In this document: positions 26,105 through 34,604 of the stretch, one piece after another
Layout of the letters: every line of letters begins with the position of its first letter
Position numbering within the stretch: the first letter of the stretch is position 1
Assembly (NCBI GenBank): GCA_022767125.1
Contig: JALEPZ010000040.1
Span: 1 to 43,106, forward strand
Direction of reading: 5' to 3'
Source: Phocaeicola plebeius
GTDB taxonomy: Bacteria; Bacteroidota; Bacteroidia; Bacteroidales; Bacteroidaceae
Length of the DNA stretch: 43,106 nucleotides
Notes under the pieces: model-generated
What the model was told of the DNA's origin: nothing
Seen by the model: the letters and a program-made list of their open reading frames with translations, nothing else
The model's database searches: none
Made by a program: the position numbers and the translations under genes

Positions 26105-26180
26105 GACACAAAGAAATGAAGGAGGTATCCGGAAAGAGGCGCAAGGCCCGTTCCGTGTTTGTCCTTCGTTTCTTTGTGTC
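26105..26180 (-). terminator. Hairpin between mdh and dnaG
   Basis: GACACAAAGAAATGAAGGAG (26105 onward) and GTCCTTCGTTTCTTTGTGTC (26161-26180) form a 20-base stem with two mismatches. On the minus strand it follows mdh by 25 bases and runs into CTTTGTTATATATTAAATAG. It may end mdh transcription or tune dnaG expression. Confidence 0.6.
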
Positions 26181-26205
26181 CGCTTATTTTGTCAACCAAT
26201 CAAGC

Positions 26206-27207
26206 TTACTTGATGTTCGGGTTCAACTTGTTCCATTCGGAAACAGGAGGCAGCACGCCCATGGCGATGACTTCGTCGCGCAGTTCGCACAGGTGAGCAT
26301 AGCTCTTGTCGAGGGCAGCTTCTTCTTCGGGAGTACCGTTCAGCTTCTGGCAGATGCAACCTTCAGCCGTAATGGAAGTTTCCCATGCCATCATGATGTG
26401 GTCGTATTTTTCGTTGGAAACGTATGTGCCTGCCGGCCAGCGGAAGGCCTTTCCGCCCATGGCAGCACCAATCATTTCGATAGAAACGTAAGACGGGCTC
26501 TGGAAAGAAGAACGGCCGCGGAGAGCGATGATATTGGCACCACCTTTTGTTACTTTCTGCTGGATTTCAGCCCAAGTTTCCTTCGGCAACTTGTCGGTAC
26601 CGATGATGTTGGTCAGCGGAGTGCCGGCTACCTTGGCAGTAGAAGCGAATACAGCCATCTGTTCGCCGTGGCCACCGTAAGTGCGGCAGTTTTCCACTTC
26701 GTCCAGACTTACCTTGAAATACTTGGCCAGTTCGCTGCGCAGACGGGTAGAATCGAGGGCAGCCAGTGTAGTTACCTGAGAGGGTTTCAGACCAGCGTAC
26801 AGCAGGGTAATCAGACCAGTGATGTCAGCGGGGTTGAAGATAACAACGATGTGCTTCACGTCCGGGCAATACTGCTTCACGTTCTTGCCGAATTCTTCGG
26901 CAATGGCAGCGTTGCCTTTCAGCAGGTCTTCACGGGTCATGCCGGCCTTGCGGGCAGCACCTCCAGAGTTCACGATATATTTAGCACCAGTCAAAGCTTC
27001 TTTGATGTCAGAGGTGAAAGTTACGTTCACGCCTTCGAAACCGCAGTGGTAGAGTTCTTCAGCCACACCTTCCAGGCCTGGAGCGTAAGGGTCATACAAA
27101 CAGATGTTCGGAGTCAGTCCCATCATGATGGCTGTCTGAGCCATGTTCGAACCAATCATACCGGCAGCACCAACAATGGTCAATTTTTCGTCTGTTACAA
27201 ATTTCAT
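26206..27207 (-). CDS. mdh: Malate dehydrogenase (NAD-dependent)
   Basis: 333 residues. An N-terminal Rossmann fold has VGAAGMIGSN as the dinucleotide loop and an aspartate in CLYDPYAPG at the end of strand two, which favours NAD over NADP. Substrate-binding arginines lie in AARKAGMTRED and LDSTRLRSEL, and the catalytic histidine is in TYGGHGEQM. The enzyme interconverts malate and oxaloacetate; in fermenting Bacteroidales it works in the reductive branch toward fumarate and succinate. It has its own promoter upstream and a hairpin downstream. Confidence 0.94.
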   Translation of the reverse strand: MKFVTDEKLTIVGAAGMIGSNMAQTAIMMGLTPNICLYDPYAPGLEGVAEELYHCGFEGVNVTFTSDIKEALTGAKYIVNSGGAARKAGMTREDLLKGNAAIAEEFGKNVKQYCPDVKHIVVIFNPADITGLITLLYAGLKPSQVTTLAALDSTRLRSELAKYFKVSLDEVENCRTYGGHGEQMAVFASTAKVAGTPLTNIIGTDKLPKETWAEIQQKVTKGGANIIALRGRSSFQSPSYVSIEMIGAAMGGKAFRWPAGTYVSNEKYDHIMMAWETSITAEGCICQKLNGTPEEEAALDKSYAHLCELRDEVIAMGVLPPVSEWNKLNPNIK

Positions 27208-27268
27208 AATACTTAATTCTTTATGTTATTGTTATAAAAGTGTATATCCTCTTTTCCTTATTGCGATA

Positions 27269-27299
27269 CAAAGTTAGGAAAGTTCTCACATATAACCAA
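27269..27299 (-). promoter_or_regulatory. Promoter for mdh
   Basis: Minus strand: TTGG (27296-27299), 19 bases, TAACTTTG (27269-27276), 61 bases before the mdh ATG. Confidence 0.65.
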
Positions 27300-27323
27300 C
27301 CGCTGACCCCTTATTTTTTACGA

Positions 27324-27365
27324 CATCTCCGGGATTAAGGAAAAAATTCCCTAATCCCGGAGATG
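27324..27365. terminator. Near-perfect 42-base palindrome between putA and mdh
   Basis: CATCTCCGGGATTA (27324-27337) and TAATCCCGGAGATG (27352-27365) are perfect complements; inside, GGAA/TTCC continue the stem after one A-C mismatch, leaving an AAAA loop. It follows the putA stop by 32 bases on the minus strand and lies just upstream of the mdh promoter. There is no proper T-tract on either strand, so it may be a processing or stability hairpin instead of an intrinsic terminator. Confidence 0.6.
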
Positions 27366-27397
27366 GGATTGCCTAATTGCAAAGAACGGGTAGCAAT

Positions 27398-30300
27398 TTA
27401 TTCGTCAGCCGGTACTTCCGAGATACTTCCGTAGCGGTGGTACTCAAAGGAGATACTTTGTTCCTTGATGTAATGAATCAGTTCCACGCGGCCTTCCTTC
27501 ACGGGAGCGGCGGTAGCGATGTACTTGTCGGCAGCGGCGGCCTGCGCAAACATCTCGGCCGGCAGGTCGGCACGGCAGGTACGGATGCGCTCGTACTGGC
27601 TCATGGAAACGAGGAAATCGCTGAGAGACTCCTTACGCAGCGGGCAGCCCAATGCTGCCAAGTTCTTCGAACGGTCGTCCGAGGGGTCGAAGCTGATGGT
27701 CAGCGGAGTGCCACACAGCCGGGCGGCATAGGCTACCATGGCAGTCTGTTCGTCGGTATCGCCCGCGAACAGGCGGAGAGCCATGCTCTTCAGCGGCAGG
27801 TAGCGGAACAGGTTCTGTTCACCGTACAGATGATGGATGTCGCGCGGACGGCTGAACTCGTCGCGGTAGGCGGCTGCATAGCTGGCCTTGTAGTCGGTAC
27901 GGCTGCCCGGCTTGTCGGTGATGTGGACAAAGCAGGCGCAGTAGTTCGGGCCACCGGCCTTCACGCCGCCGCCGAAGGCCGACAGCTTCATGCCGCCGAA
28001 CGGCTGACGGTTGACGATAGCTCCCGTGATACCTCGGTTGATGTAGAGATTACCCGCCTGAATGGAGTTCTTCCACCGTTTCTGTTCGTTCTCGTCCAGG
28101 CTCTGCAGACCGGAAGTTAGTCCGTAGTCCAGACCATTTACCAGATTGATGCCTTCCTCCAGGTCGCGGATGGGGCAAACGCTCAGCATCGGACCGAAAA
28201 GTTCGGTGCGGAACGAATAGCTACCCGGACGGACACCCCATTTGACGGTCGGAGCCAGGATATAGTGTTGTTCGTCGAGGAAGCGAGGGGGAACTAGCCA
28301 ACTTTCGCCCGGATCCAGTGTGAGAGCCTTCAGCAGTTTCTCGTTCTGGTTGGTAATCATCGGGCCGACGATGTTGCCCGCGTTCCACACACTGCCCACC
28401 TTCATGCTGGTAGCCGCATCCTTCAGCTTTTCCTGGAAGTCCTTGTCATCGTAGACCGACTGTTCTACCAAAAGGAGAGAGCAGGCCGAACACTTCTGTC
28501 CGGCATTGCCGAAGGCCGATGCCACGATGTTCATGATGGCGTGGTCGCGGTCGCCCGATGCCGTCAGGATAATGACATTCTTGCCGCCTGTCTCTGCCGA
28601 CAGCGGAGTGGCGGGAACCGACTTGGCGATAGCACGGGCCGTATCGGTGCCGCCGGTCAGAATGATGTGTTTCACCACGGGGGAGGTCGTGAGGGTCTTC
28701 AGGGCTTCCCGGTCGGTAATGATGACCTGCAGGGCTTCTTTCGGTACACCGGCGTCCCAGAAGGCCTTGGCGAACAGCCAGGCTACGGGAGCCGCTACGG
28801 TAGCCGGTTTCAAGATGACCGTGTTGCCGCCGGCCAGTCCGGCTACGATACCGCCCACAGGAATGGCGCAGGGAAAGTTCCACGGGGAGATAACCAGAAT
28901 GGTGCCCTTTGCCGTGATGTCCACATTTGAGAGGGCAGCGAACTTCTTCATCGTCGTGGTGTAGAAACGGGCGTAGTCGATACCTTCCGACACTTCCACG
29001 TCACCTTCCACTACGGTCTTGCCGGTGATGGCACACATGCACCCGATGAGGTCGCCGCGCAACTCGCCCAGCTTGTTCGCGGCAGCGTACAGAATGCGGT
29101 GGCGTTCTTCCAGCGAAGTCTTCCTCCAGCCGGAAGGGTCAGCTTCGGCAATCTGCAGGATTTCCTGTATCTCTTTCTGTCCGGCCATCGACATTTCACA
29201 GACGCATACCTTGTCGTCCTGGCAACGGTCCATGTAGCGGTGGCGCTTTTCGGTCACAACCGTCTTGGCACCGATCTGCAGCGGCAGGATGTCTGGGATG
29301 TCCTTTTCCGACTTCTTCCATTTGGCAAAAATTTCCCGCTGCCACTGCTGGTTCACTTCGCGGTCGAAGTCCGTGTCGGGTTCGTTTTCCATTTCGTCGG
29401 CAGGAGGTACGGGAGTATAGGGCAGGTGACGGTCTTGGGTGCGGGTGGGCACGTGCGTCAGGTGGTCTTTCAAGACATATGCATCCTCAAACTGTTTCTG
29501 CAGGAACTGCCAGGTCTCGGTGTCCGGTTTCAGGTTGAACGAGTGGGTCAGGAAGTTGTCGGGAGCCGTGTTCTCGTCCATGCGGCGGACCAGGTAGGAG
29601 ACGGCATTCAGGAAATGTTCGTCTTTCACGACCGGCGTGTAGAGGATGACATGGTTGCCCAGGATGGACTGTGCCCGCCATACGTGGTTCGCCATGCCTT
29701 CCAGCATCTCGAAGCAGAAGCAGTCCTTCGGTGTGCCGTATTTCTGGCTCAGCAGATAGCCGTAGGCGATGGTAAAGAGGTTATGGGATGCCATGCCGAT
29801 GTGCAGCACCTTGGCGTTCTCAGGCTTCAAGCCGCGTTCCAACAGATGCAGGTAGTTGGCGTCCACCTCCGTCTTGCTGCTGCGTACGGGGTTGGGCCAG
29901 CCGCGCAACGAGGACACCACGGTTTCCATTTCCAGGTTACAGCCTTTCACGATACGCATCTTGATGGGAGCGCCTCCGGCGGCTACACGGGCCTTCGCAA
30001 ATTCAAGCAGTTCGCCTTGGAACTCGTAGGCATCGGGCAAGTAGGCCTGTACCACGATACCGGCTTCGTAGTTCTTGAACTGCGGCAGGCTCAGCACGTG
30101 CTTGAACAGGCGCATGGTGAAGTGGGCATCCTTGTATTCCTCCATGTCGAGGTTGATGAACTTGGCCCGTTTCCGGCCGTTCTCGTCTACGTATGGGAAG
30201 TCAATGGCTTTCTGGTAGAGTTCGGACATCCGGCGTACCAGTTCGGGGAAGCTTTCCTCGTAGTTCAAGGCGTGTGTCTGGGCATAGATACCCGAAATCT

Positions 30301-30832
30301 TCACCGAGATGTAATTGATGTCGGGGCTTTCCAGCGCTTCCAGGTAGTGGTGGTAACGTTTGTCGGCCTCGCCGTTGCCCAGCACTACTTCTCCCAGCAG
30401 GTTCACGTTCTGGCCAATCTTCTCCTTGAAGCGGGTAGCCAGGTGTTCGGTCAGCCGAGGACGGGCCTCGTCGATGATGACCTTCGATGTGTCCGAGCGT
30501 AGGCGGCGCTTGATGATGGGGATGGCAATGAAGTCAAAGTGGTAGCCGAAGGCCTGATACATCTTAAATAATAAGGTGTCTCGGGTGTTCAGGAACTGAG
30601 GGACACCATAGAGGTCGATAAGGGCCTTGATACGCAGGGCCAGCTTCTTGCGGTCTCGGATTTGGGAAGATTCGTCCAGCATCTTCACCAGGAATTTCTT
30701 GTCCTGCGGACGCTGTACCATGATGGCATATTTTTCTTGTTCTTTGCGTTCTTCGTTGGTAATGGTACTTTCGCAGGTATGATAGAGTTTCATTACCCAT
30801 TCTTGTACTTCAGCAATAGTCGGTTTGTTCAT
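27398..30832 (-). CDS. putA: Bifunctional proline dehydrogenase / L-glutamate-gamma-semialdehyde dehydrogenase
   Basis: 1144 residues from the ATG at 30832 (MNKPTIAEVQEWVMKLYH); 15 extra upstream codons exist but lack support. The N-terminal half is the FAD proline dehydrogenase barrel, with LDMEEYKDAHFTMRLF, QAYLPDA and MRIVKGCNLEME. The second half is the aldehyde dehydrogenase, with ISPWNFPCAIPVGG, catalytic base Glu747 in LSAETGGKN and nucleophile Cys781 in GQKCSAC. About 130 residues follow the dehydrogenase core. It turns proline into glutamate with channelling of the intermediate. The ribbon-helix-helix DNA-binding domain of enterobacterial PutA is absent, so it should not repress its own gene. 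A cysteine-adjacent VCVCE in the linker is unusual. Confidence 0.93.
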   Translation of the reverse strand: MNKPTIAEVQEWVMKLYHTCESTITNEERKEQEKYAIMVQRPQDKKFLVKMLDESSQIRDRKKLALRIKALIDLYGVPQFLNTRDTLLFKMYQAFGYHFDFIAIPIIKRRLRSDTSKVIIDEARPRLTEHLATRFKEKIGQNVNLLGEVVLGNGEADKRYHHYLEALESPDINYISVKISGIYAQTHALNYEESFPELVRRMSELYQKAIDFPYVDENGRKRAKFINLDMEEYKDAHFTMRLFKHVLSLPQFKNYEAGIVVQAYLPDAYEFQGELLEFAKARVAAGGAPIKMRIVKGCNLEMETVVSSLRGWPNPVRSSKTEVDANYLHLLERGLKPENAKVLHIGMASHNLFTIAYGYLLSQKYGTPKDCFCFEMLEGMANHVWRAQSILGNHVILYTPVVKDEHFLNAVSYLVRRMDENTAPDNFLTHSFNLKPDTETWQFLQKQFEDAYVLKDHLTHVPTRTQDRHLPYTPVPPADEMENEPDTDFDREVNQQWQREIFAKWKKSEKDIPDILPLQIGAKTVVTEKRHRYMDRCQDDKVCVCEMSMAGQKEIQEILQIAEADPSGWRKTSLEERHRILYAAANKLGELRGDLIGCMCAITGKTVVEGDVEVSEGIDYARFYTTTMKKFAALSNVDITAKGTILVISPWNFPCAIPVGGIVAGLAGGNTVILKPATVAAPVAWLFAKAFWDAGVPKEALQVIITDREALKTLTTSPVVKHIILTGGTDTARAIAKSVPATPLSAETGGKNVIILTASGDRDHAIMNIVASAFGNAGQKCSACSLLLVEQSVYDDKDFQEKLKDAATSMKVGSVWNAGNIVGPMITNQNEKLLKALTLDPGESWLVPPRFLDEQHYILAPTVKWGVRPGSYSFRTELFGPMLSVCPIRDLEEGINLVNGLDYGLTSGLQSLDENEQKRWKNSIQAGNLYINRGITGAIVNRQPFGGMKLSAFGGGVKAGGPNYCACFVHITDKPGSRTDYKASYAAAYRDEFSRPRDIHHLYGEQNLFRYLPLKSMALRLFAGDTDEQTAMVAYAARLCGTPLTISFDPSDDRSKNLAALGCPLRKESLSDFLVSMSQYERIRTCRADLPAEMFAQAAAADKYIATAAPVKEGRVELIHYIKEQSISFEYHRYGSISEVPADE

Positions 30833-30873
30833 AAAAACAATGTTTTTTAGTGAATAGATAGGTGTTAGGAGTC

Positions 30874-31002
30874 TCACGGAAAGAAGGAGGCTCGGTTCGC
30901 GGTACAGTACAGGAGATAGGTAGGGCTGAACATGACGGCCTGATAGCGATGCAGCTCTTGGAGAGCCTGCATGGAATACATGTCAAAAAGTAGCCGTTTC
31001 AT
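30874..31002 (-). CDS. Possible small protein of 42 residues upstream of putA
   Basis: An ATG at 31002 opens a 42-codon frame ending in TGA at 30874, read as MKRLLFDMYSMQALQELHRY and then a tail rich in aromatics ending in ASFFP. An A-rich stretch (TTTTTACAGAACGATACC) precedes the ATG, as is common for Bacteroidota genes. It has 41 bases to the putA start and the same orientation. I recognise no family. It could be a real small protein, a leader for putA, or a gene remnant; the evidence is frame, position and plausible codon use only. The rest of the 389-base putA-queD interval holds the queD terminator. Confidence 0.4.
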   Translation of the reverse strand: MKRLLFDMYSMQALQELHRYQAVMFSPTYLLYCTANRASFFP

Positions 31003-31134
31003 GGTATCGTTCTGTAAAAATGTTACTTGATTTGCTTCACTCTTTGCAAATGAACGAAAAATATCTTGAATCAGCTTCTTTTATTGCGTTAATATGCGTT
31101 AATGGATGAAGGAAATCTACAGGGGATAGCGTAC

Positions 31135-31200
31135 AAAAGAGGGGCACAATTCCATGCATTCCTCTCCGGTGGAAAGATCTGTGGCCTTGTGCCCCTTTTG
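31135..31200 (-). terminator. Terminator after the QueD-like gene
   Basis: CAAAAGGGGCACAA and TTGTGCCCCTCTTTTG (minus-strand reading) form the stem around a 37-base loop; the second arm runs into a TCTTTT tract. It begins 22 bases after the stop of the QueD-like gene. Confidence 0.65.
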
Positions 31201-31221
31201 GGCTGTCTGTGAAACTACCGC

Positions 31222-31785
31222 TTACTTCTGGTATCCGCACTTCGGACATTTGCCGTTCGCATCGAGGGCGATGCCGCAGAGCGGGCAGCGGTCGATATTC
31301 TTATGGTCGGTAAACTCGCAGGAGGCAGCGTTCACGCCACTGGTGAAGGTCAGTTTGGCAATGTTGAGTTTGTCCTTCAGCAGGTCATACACAATCTTGA
31401 TCATGCCTTCCACAGTCATGGTCTCCTTCGTCACCACCAGTCGGCAGTCAGGATAGGCAGTGCAGAGTTCGGTCTTGAAGGCTTCACCCTTCATCTTGTT
31501 CTGGGGATGGCCGTTCTTGATGCCCTGTTTCTCATATACATCGAGGATGGCGGGCAGCAGCGGGTCGTCTTCGCGGAGAATCAGCGCGTGGTCGAAATTC
31601 TTGAGCACATCCCATGCCACCTTCTGAATCTCGTTGCAGGGATAAACCATGTTGACACCTTCGTTGACAGAGTCTTCCACCTCAATGGTGAGAACGCCGG
31701 TGTGGCCGTGGAGATACTGGGCCTCGCCCTGGAATCCATAGAATCTGTGTGCATACTGCAGGTCGAATGTTGTGATACTTCTCAT
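31222..31785 (-). CDS. queD: 6-carboxy/6-pyruvoyl tetrahydropterin synthase (QueD) family protein with C-terminal zinc ribbon
   Basis: 187 residues, longer than the roughly 120 of E. coli QueD. Zinc ligands are His13 in YAHRF and His26/His28 in YLHGH. The FDHALIL segment and TVEGMIKIVYDLL match the rest of the family active site. The catalytic cysteine expected four residues before HGH (CxxxHGH) is alanine 22 here, with Glu21 beside it. After the fold a CPLCGIALDANGKCPKCG zinc ribbon (Cys167, 170, 180, 183) closes the protein. It probably acts on dihydroneopterin triphosphate, but whether it makes carboxytetrahydropterin for queuosine or serves folate or another pterin is open. It stands alone, with a perfect promoter divergent from oxyR. 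Confidence 0.82.
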   Translation of the reverse strand: MRSITTFDLQYAHRFYGFQGEAQYLHGHTGVLTIEVEDSVNEGVNMVYPCNEIQKVAWDVLKNFDHALILREDDPLLPAILDVYEKQGIKNGHPQNKMKGEAFKTELCTAYPDCRLVVTKETMTVEGMIKIVYDLLKDKLNIAKLTFTSGVNAASCEFTDHKNIDRCPLCGIALDANGKCPKCGYQK

Positions 31786-31843
31786 AATCGTTACTTATTT
31801 AAAAGGTTCATACTAAACTGAATGGTTCTCTTGTTTTCTGGTG

Positions 31844-31875
31844 CAAAGATAGGCATAATCAACATTCAAAGCAAA
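31844..31875 (-). promoter_or_regulatory. Promoter for the QueD-like gene
   Basis: Minus strand: TTTG (31872-31875), 20 bases, TATCTTTG (31844-31851). Both boxes match the Bacteroidota consensus exactly; it lies 58 bases before the ATG. Confidence 0.75.
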
Positions 31876-31884
31876 CAGGTTCTT

Positions 31885-31900
31885 TCTATCAGATGATAGA
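31885..31900. promoter_or_regulatory. Dyad TCTATCA-GA-TGATAGA in the oxyR divergent region
   Basis: Seven-base perfect arms with a two-base spacer, placed directly upstream of the queD -33 box and about 60 bases before the oxyR -7 box. The CTAT/ATAG half-sites and the T-N11-A spacing resemble LysR-type operators, so OxyR binding is possible. Confidence 0.45.
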
Positions 31901-31960
31901 TTTTATCAATACTGAATCAAAAAACAGGTCGAAAAGGATGGTGCATTGGGGATTTTTATG

Positions 31961-31968
31961 TATTTTTG
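31961..31968 (+). promoter_or_regulatory. Promoter -7 box for oxyR
   Basis: TATTTTTG matches TAnnTTTG, giving a leader of about 65 bases before the ATG at 32040. The -33 element is weak, as is common for activator-controlled promoters. Confidence 0.5.
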
Positions 31969-32039
31969 CCCTTAGAAACAAAGCCTGATACTTTTCAGTA
32001 CAATCGCATTCAAGAAAAAAACTGACAACTATTCCGACT

Positions 32040-32966
32040 ATGACACTACAACAGATGGAATATATCGTGGCGGTGTACCGTTGGCGACACTTTGCCAAAG
32101 CCGCCGAGGAGTGTGGCGTGACACAGCCCACACTGAGCCAGATGATCCAGAAACTGGAGAACGAACTGGGGGTGAAAATCTTTGAGCGTTCCTCGCAACA
32201 GGTGGTGCCCACGGCCATGGGCAAGATGATTGTGGAACAGGCCTGGAAGGTCGTGAACCGTGCCAACCGCATCAAGGACATGGTGAGCGAGGCCAAGGAA
32301 TCGCTGTCAGGCACCTTCCGTATCGGCATTCTGCCCACCATAGCCCCCTATCTGCTGCCCCGTTTCTTCCCGCAGATGATGGAGGATTATCCCGAACTGC
32401 ATCTGCACGTGACCGAGATGCAGACCTCGGGATTGGTCAAGGCACTGGAGCGTGGAGAGATAGATGCCGCCATCGCCGTGAGCATGGACGGCATGGACAA
32501 ACTGGTGCAGACACCGCTCTTCTATGAGCAGTTCTTCGCTTACGTTTCGAAAAAGAGCCGACTCTACGAGGCGAAGAGCGTGAAAACAGCCGACCTGGGC
32601 AACCAGCTGCTGTGGATGCTCGATGAGGGTCACTGCTTCCGCGACCAGTTGGTGAAGTTCTGCAGTCTCAAGTCTGCGGACATGAGCAAGGACACCTACC
32701 GGTTGAGCAGCATCGAAACCTTCATGAGGATGGTGGAGGCAGGACTGGGCATGACCTTCATCCCGGAACTGGCCGTCGAACAGCTCACGGGGGAGCAGCG
32801 TCAGCTGGTCAGACCCTTTGCCATCCCTATACCTACGCGGCAGGTAGTATTGCTGACCACCACTTCCTTCATCCGCCAACAGTTGTTGCAGTTGCTGGCT
32901 GAGTATATCCGCAAGGCGGTGCCGGAGAGGATGCTCAAGTTCAACAACACGGAGCAGCGGGTATGA
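32040..32966 (+). CDS. oxyR: OxyR, peroxide-sensing LysR-type regulator
   Basis: 308 residues. An N-terminal winged helix-turn-helix (FAKAAEECGVTQPTLSQMIQ, about residues 18-37) is followed by the LysR effector domain. The redox pair is intact: GHCFRDQLVKFC puts cysteines at 199 and 208, exactly the E. coli OxyR numbering and spacing. Peroxide converts this pair to a disulfide and switches the protein to its activating form, inducing catalase, ahp, dps and other genes in Bacteroides. It is divergent from the QueD-like gene, and its stop is 4 bases from the stop of the convergent GH43 reading frame. No peroxidase gene is in the window. Confidence 0.95.
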   Translation: MTLQQMEYIVAVYRWRHFAKAAEECGVTQPTLSQMIQKLENELGVKIFERSSQQVVPTAMGKMIVEQAWKVVNRANRIKDMVSEAKESLSGTFRIGILPTIAPYLLPRFFPQMMEDYPELHLHVTEMQTSGLVKALERGEIDAAIAVSMDGMDKLVQTPLFYEQFFAYVSKKSRLYEAKSVKTADLGNQLLWMLDEGHCFRDQLVKFCSLKSADMSKDTYRLSSIETFMRMVEAGLGMTFIPELAVEQLTGEQRQLVRPFAIPIPTRQVVLLTTTSFIRQQLLQLLAEYIRKAVPERMLKFNNTEQRV

Positions 32967-32970
32967 ACCA

Positions 32971-34595
32971 CTACCGAGGGATGAAGGCAAGGTCGAGCAG
33001 TTCGCAGACAGACTGTCCCGGCTGTTGACTGCGGAAACAGAGGAAGAGGGCGTGTTTGCCTCCGATGGCGGTGAGAGCGGGAAGAGACGCCTCCAAGAGT
33101 GTAGACCGACAGGGCATCTCCTTCGTGAGGGTCATGGAGCCAAGCAGACGGCCACCCGTCTCTGAACGGGGACTATCGAGCATGATGTCGATAGTGGCAT
33201 CCAGCCCTTGCGGGATGAGTCGCAGGCTCAAGGCCAGTCCACTCATGCCTCGGGTTTGGCTGAAGTTGAAATACTTGTAGCCCACAACCGAACCGTCAGT
33301 GTTGTTGACCACAGGATTATGATTGACATCGATCGCATAGGCAAACTCGGCTGGACAACCCTTTGCCATAGCTGGACAATCGTCAGGCAAGCGGCGCGGA
33401 GCCACATACGAGCCATGGAAAGTCTTGCGTGGCCAATGGTGCTCCGCAGGCTTCGGCCCCGTGTAATAACAGGCGATACCTGCCGAATATCGTCTGAGCG
33501 GAGGCAGTCCCTCTGTAAGGAATCCCTCCGAGGTGTATGCCCCCTCACTGATGCGCACCTTGCCGCCCCCCCTTCTTCCACTTCCACCTCGATGGGAGCC
33601 ACCATGGCCTGGCGCGAATACTCGTCGAGTCCGGTCTGACGATGGTAGAATACCCACCAGCGGCCATTCACTTCGCAGATACTGCCATGCGTATTGCCAT
33701 TGGGCGTGGCAGTGAAGACAGGTGTGCCCTGGGCATCGAGGTCGCGGCCGCGTCCGTCGATGATGGTGCCGCCATAGGTAAAGGGTCCCATGGGCGAAGA
33801 GCTGTAGGCATAGGCCAAGGTATAGTTGGATGTAGGCAGACCAAACTCATTCTGCCCCGTCATGCGGCTGTAGATGAGGATATACTTGTCCTTGACCTTG
33901 CGGATGGACGAGGCTTCGAAGAAACGGAAGATGCCCGGCTGCTTGTAGCCGTTGATATAGTTGTGGAGCACTTGGGTGCCCGGTTTCACGGTGGCCATCG
34001 TCGTGGGGTCCAGTTCAGCCACATAGGGTTCGCCGAAGCCCCAATAGCCATACACCCTGCCGTCGTCATCGCGGAAGACAGCGGGGTCGAAACCCAACAC
34101 GCCGATGGTCTTGGAGGGCGAGGCAGGGTCCCAGTTGATGACCTCGAAAGGCCCGTCGGGGCGATAGCTCTTCGCCACCATGCCTTTGCGCCCGCCAGAC
34201 TGGTTGTTGGGATAGAGATAGTAGCAACGCCTGCCAGCCTCATCGGTGGTCTCCACCACATCGGGAGCATAGAGCACATCCCCACGTTGCTGCCCATCCA
34301 TATACTCGCCCCGGGCATTGCGCTTCACCTCGAAGATGACGCCCTCATAGCGCCAACGGTCGAGGCTGTCGACGGGAGCCGACCAGGTGACGAGTTCGCG
34401 TCCGCAGTACTCGCTGACCATCGAGTCGTGGGAGCCATAGATATAGACACGCTGCCGCCCCGGGTGGTCGGGGTCTTCAAACACATAGGGTTCAGCGTCG
34501 GGAATATATTCCCACATCGGGAGATAGGGGTTCTGCGACTTTGCGGAAAGGGTGGCCCCCAAGGCCAGGGTGAGCACAAGCAGTTGTTTCTTCAT
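32971..34595 (-). pseudogene. GH43-CBM6 glycoside hydrolase, interrupted by a frameshift at a seven-G tract
   Basis: The first frame starts at 34595 with a signal peptide (cleavage near AKSQ) and reads as a GH43 five-bladed propeller: base Asp in IPDAEPYVF (about 33), FDPAVFRDDDGRVYGYWGFG, and the acid Glu in FRFFEASSIRK (about 226). After about residue 341 it turns to nonsense and stops at 33243. The other frame continues from the same place with GGKVRISEGAYTSEGF and a complete CBM6-like domain ending at 32971. Adding one G to the tract at 33566-33572 joins both into one 541-residue protein. The enzyme would act on arabinose- or xylose-containing glycans outside the cytoplasm. It lies 9 bases after the upstream membrane-protein gene. 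It may be phase-variable, decayed, or a sequencing error. Confidence 0.85.
33566..33572 (-). other. Seven-G homopolymer at the GH43 frame break
   Basis: The minus strand reads GAAGAA, seven G, then CGGCAAGG. Seven G gives E-E-G-G-A-A and loss of frame; eight G gives E-E-G-G-G-G-K-V and restores the CBM6 frame. The tract is at the junction of the catalytic and binding domains. Confidence 0.85.
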
Positions 34596-34604
34596 ACGGA
34601 TGGT

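Noticed and set aside
29099-30502. 467-codon plus-strand open frame
   Set aside because: Antisense to the proline dehydrogenase half of putA; no motif or promoter.
31085-31103. Direct repeat TGCGTTAAT twice
   Set aside because: Only two nine-base units in AT-rich intergenic DNA; could be chance and has no clear target gene.
31037-31249. 70-codon minus-strand frame overlapping the end of the QueD-like gene
   Set aside because: It overlaps the queD terminator hairpin and the 3' end of a certain gene in another frame.
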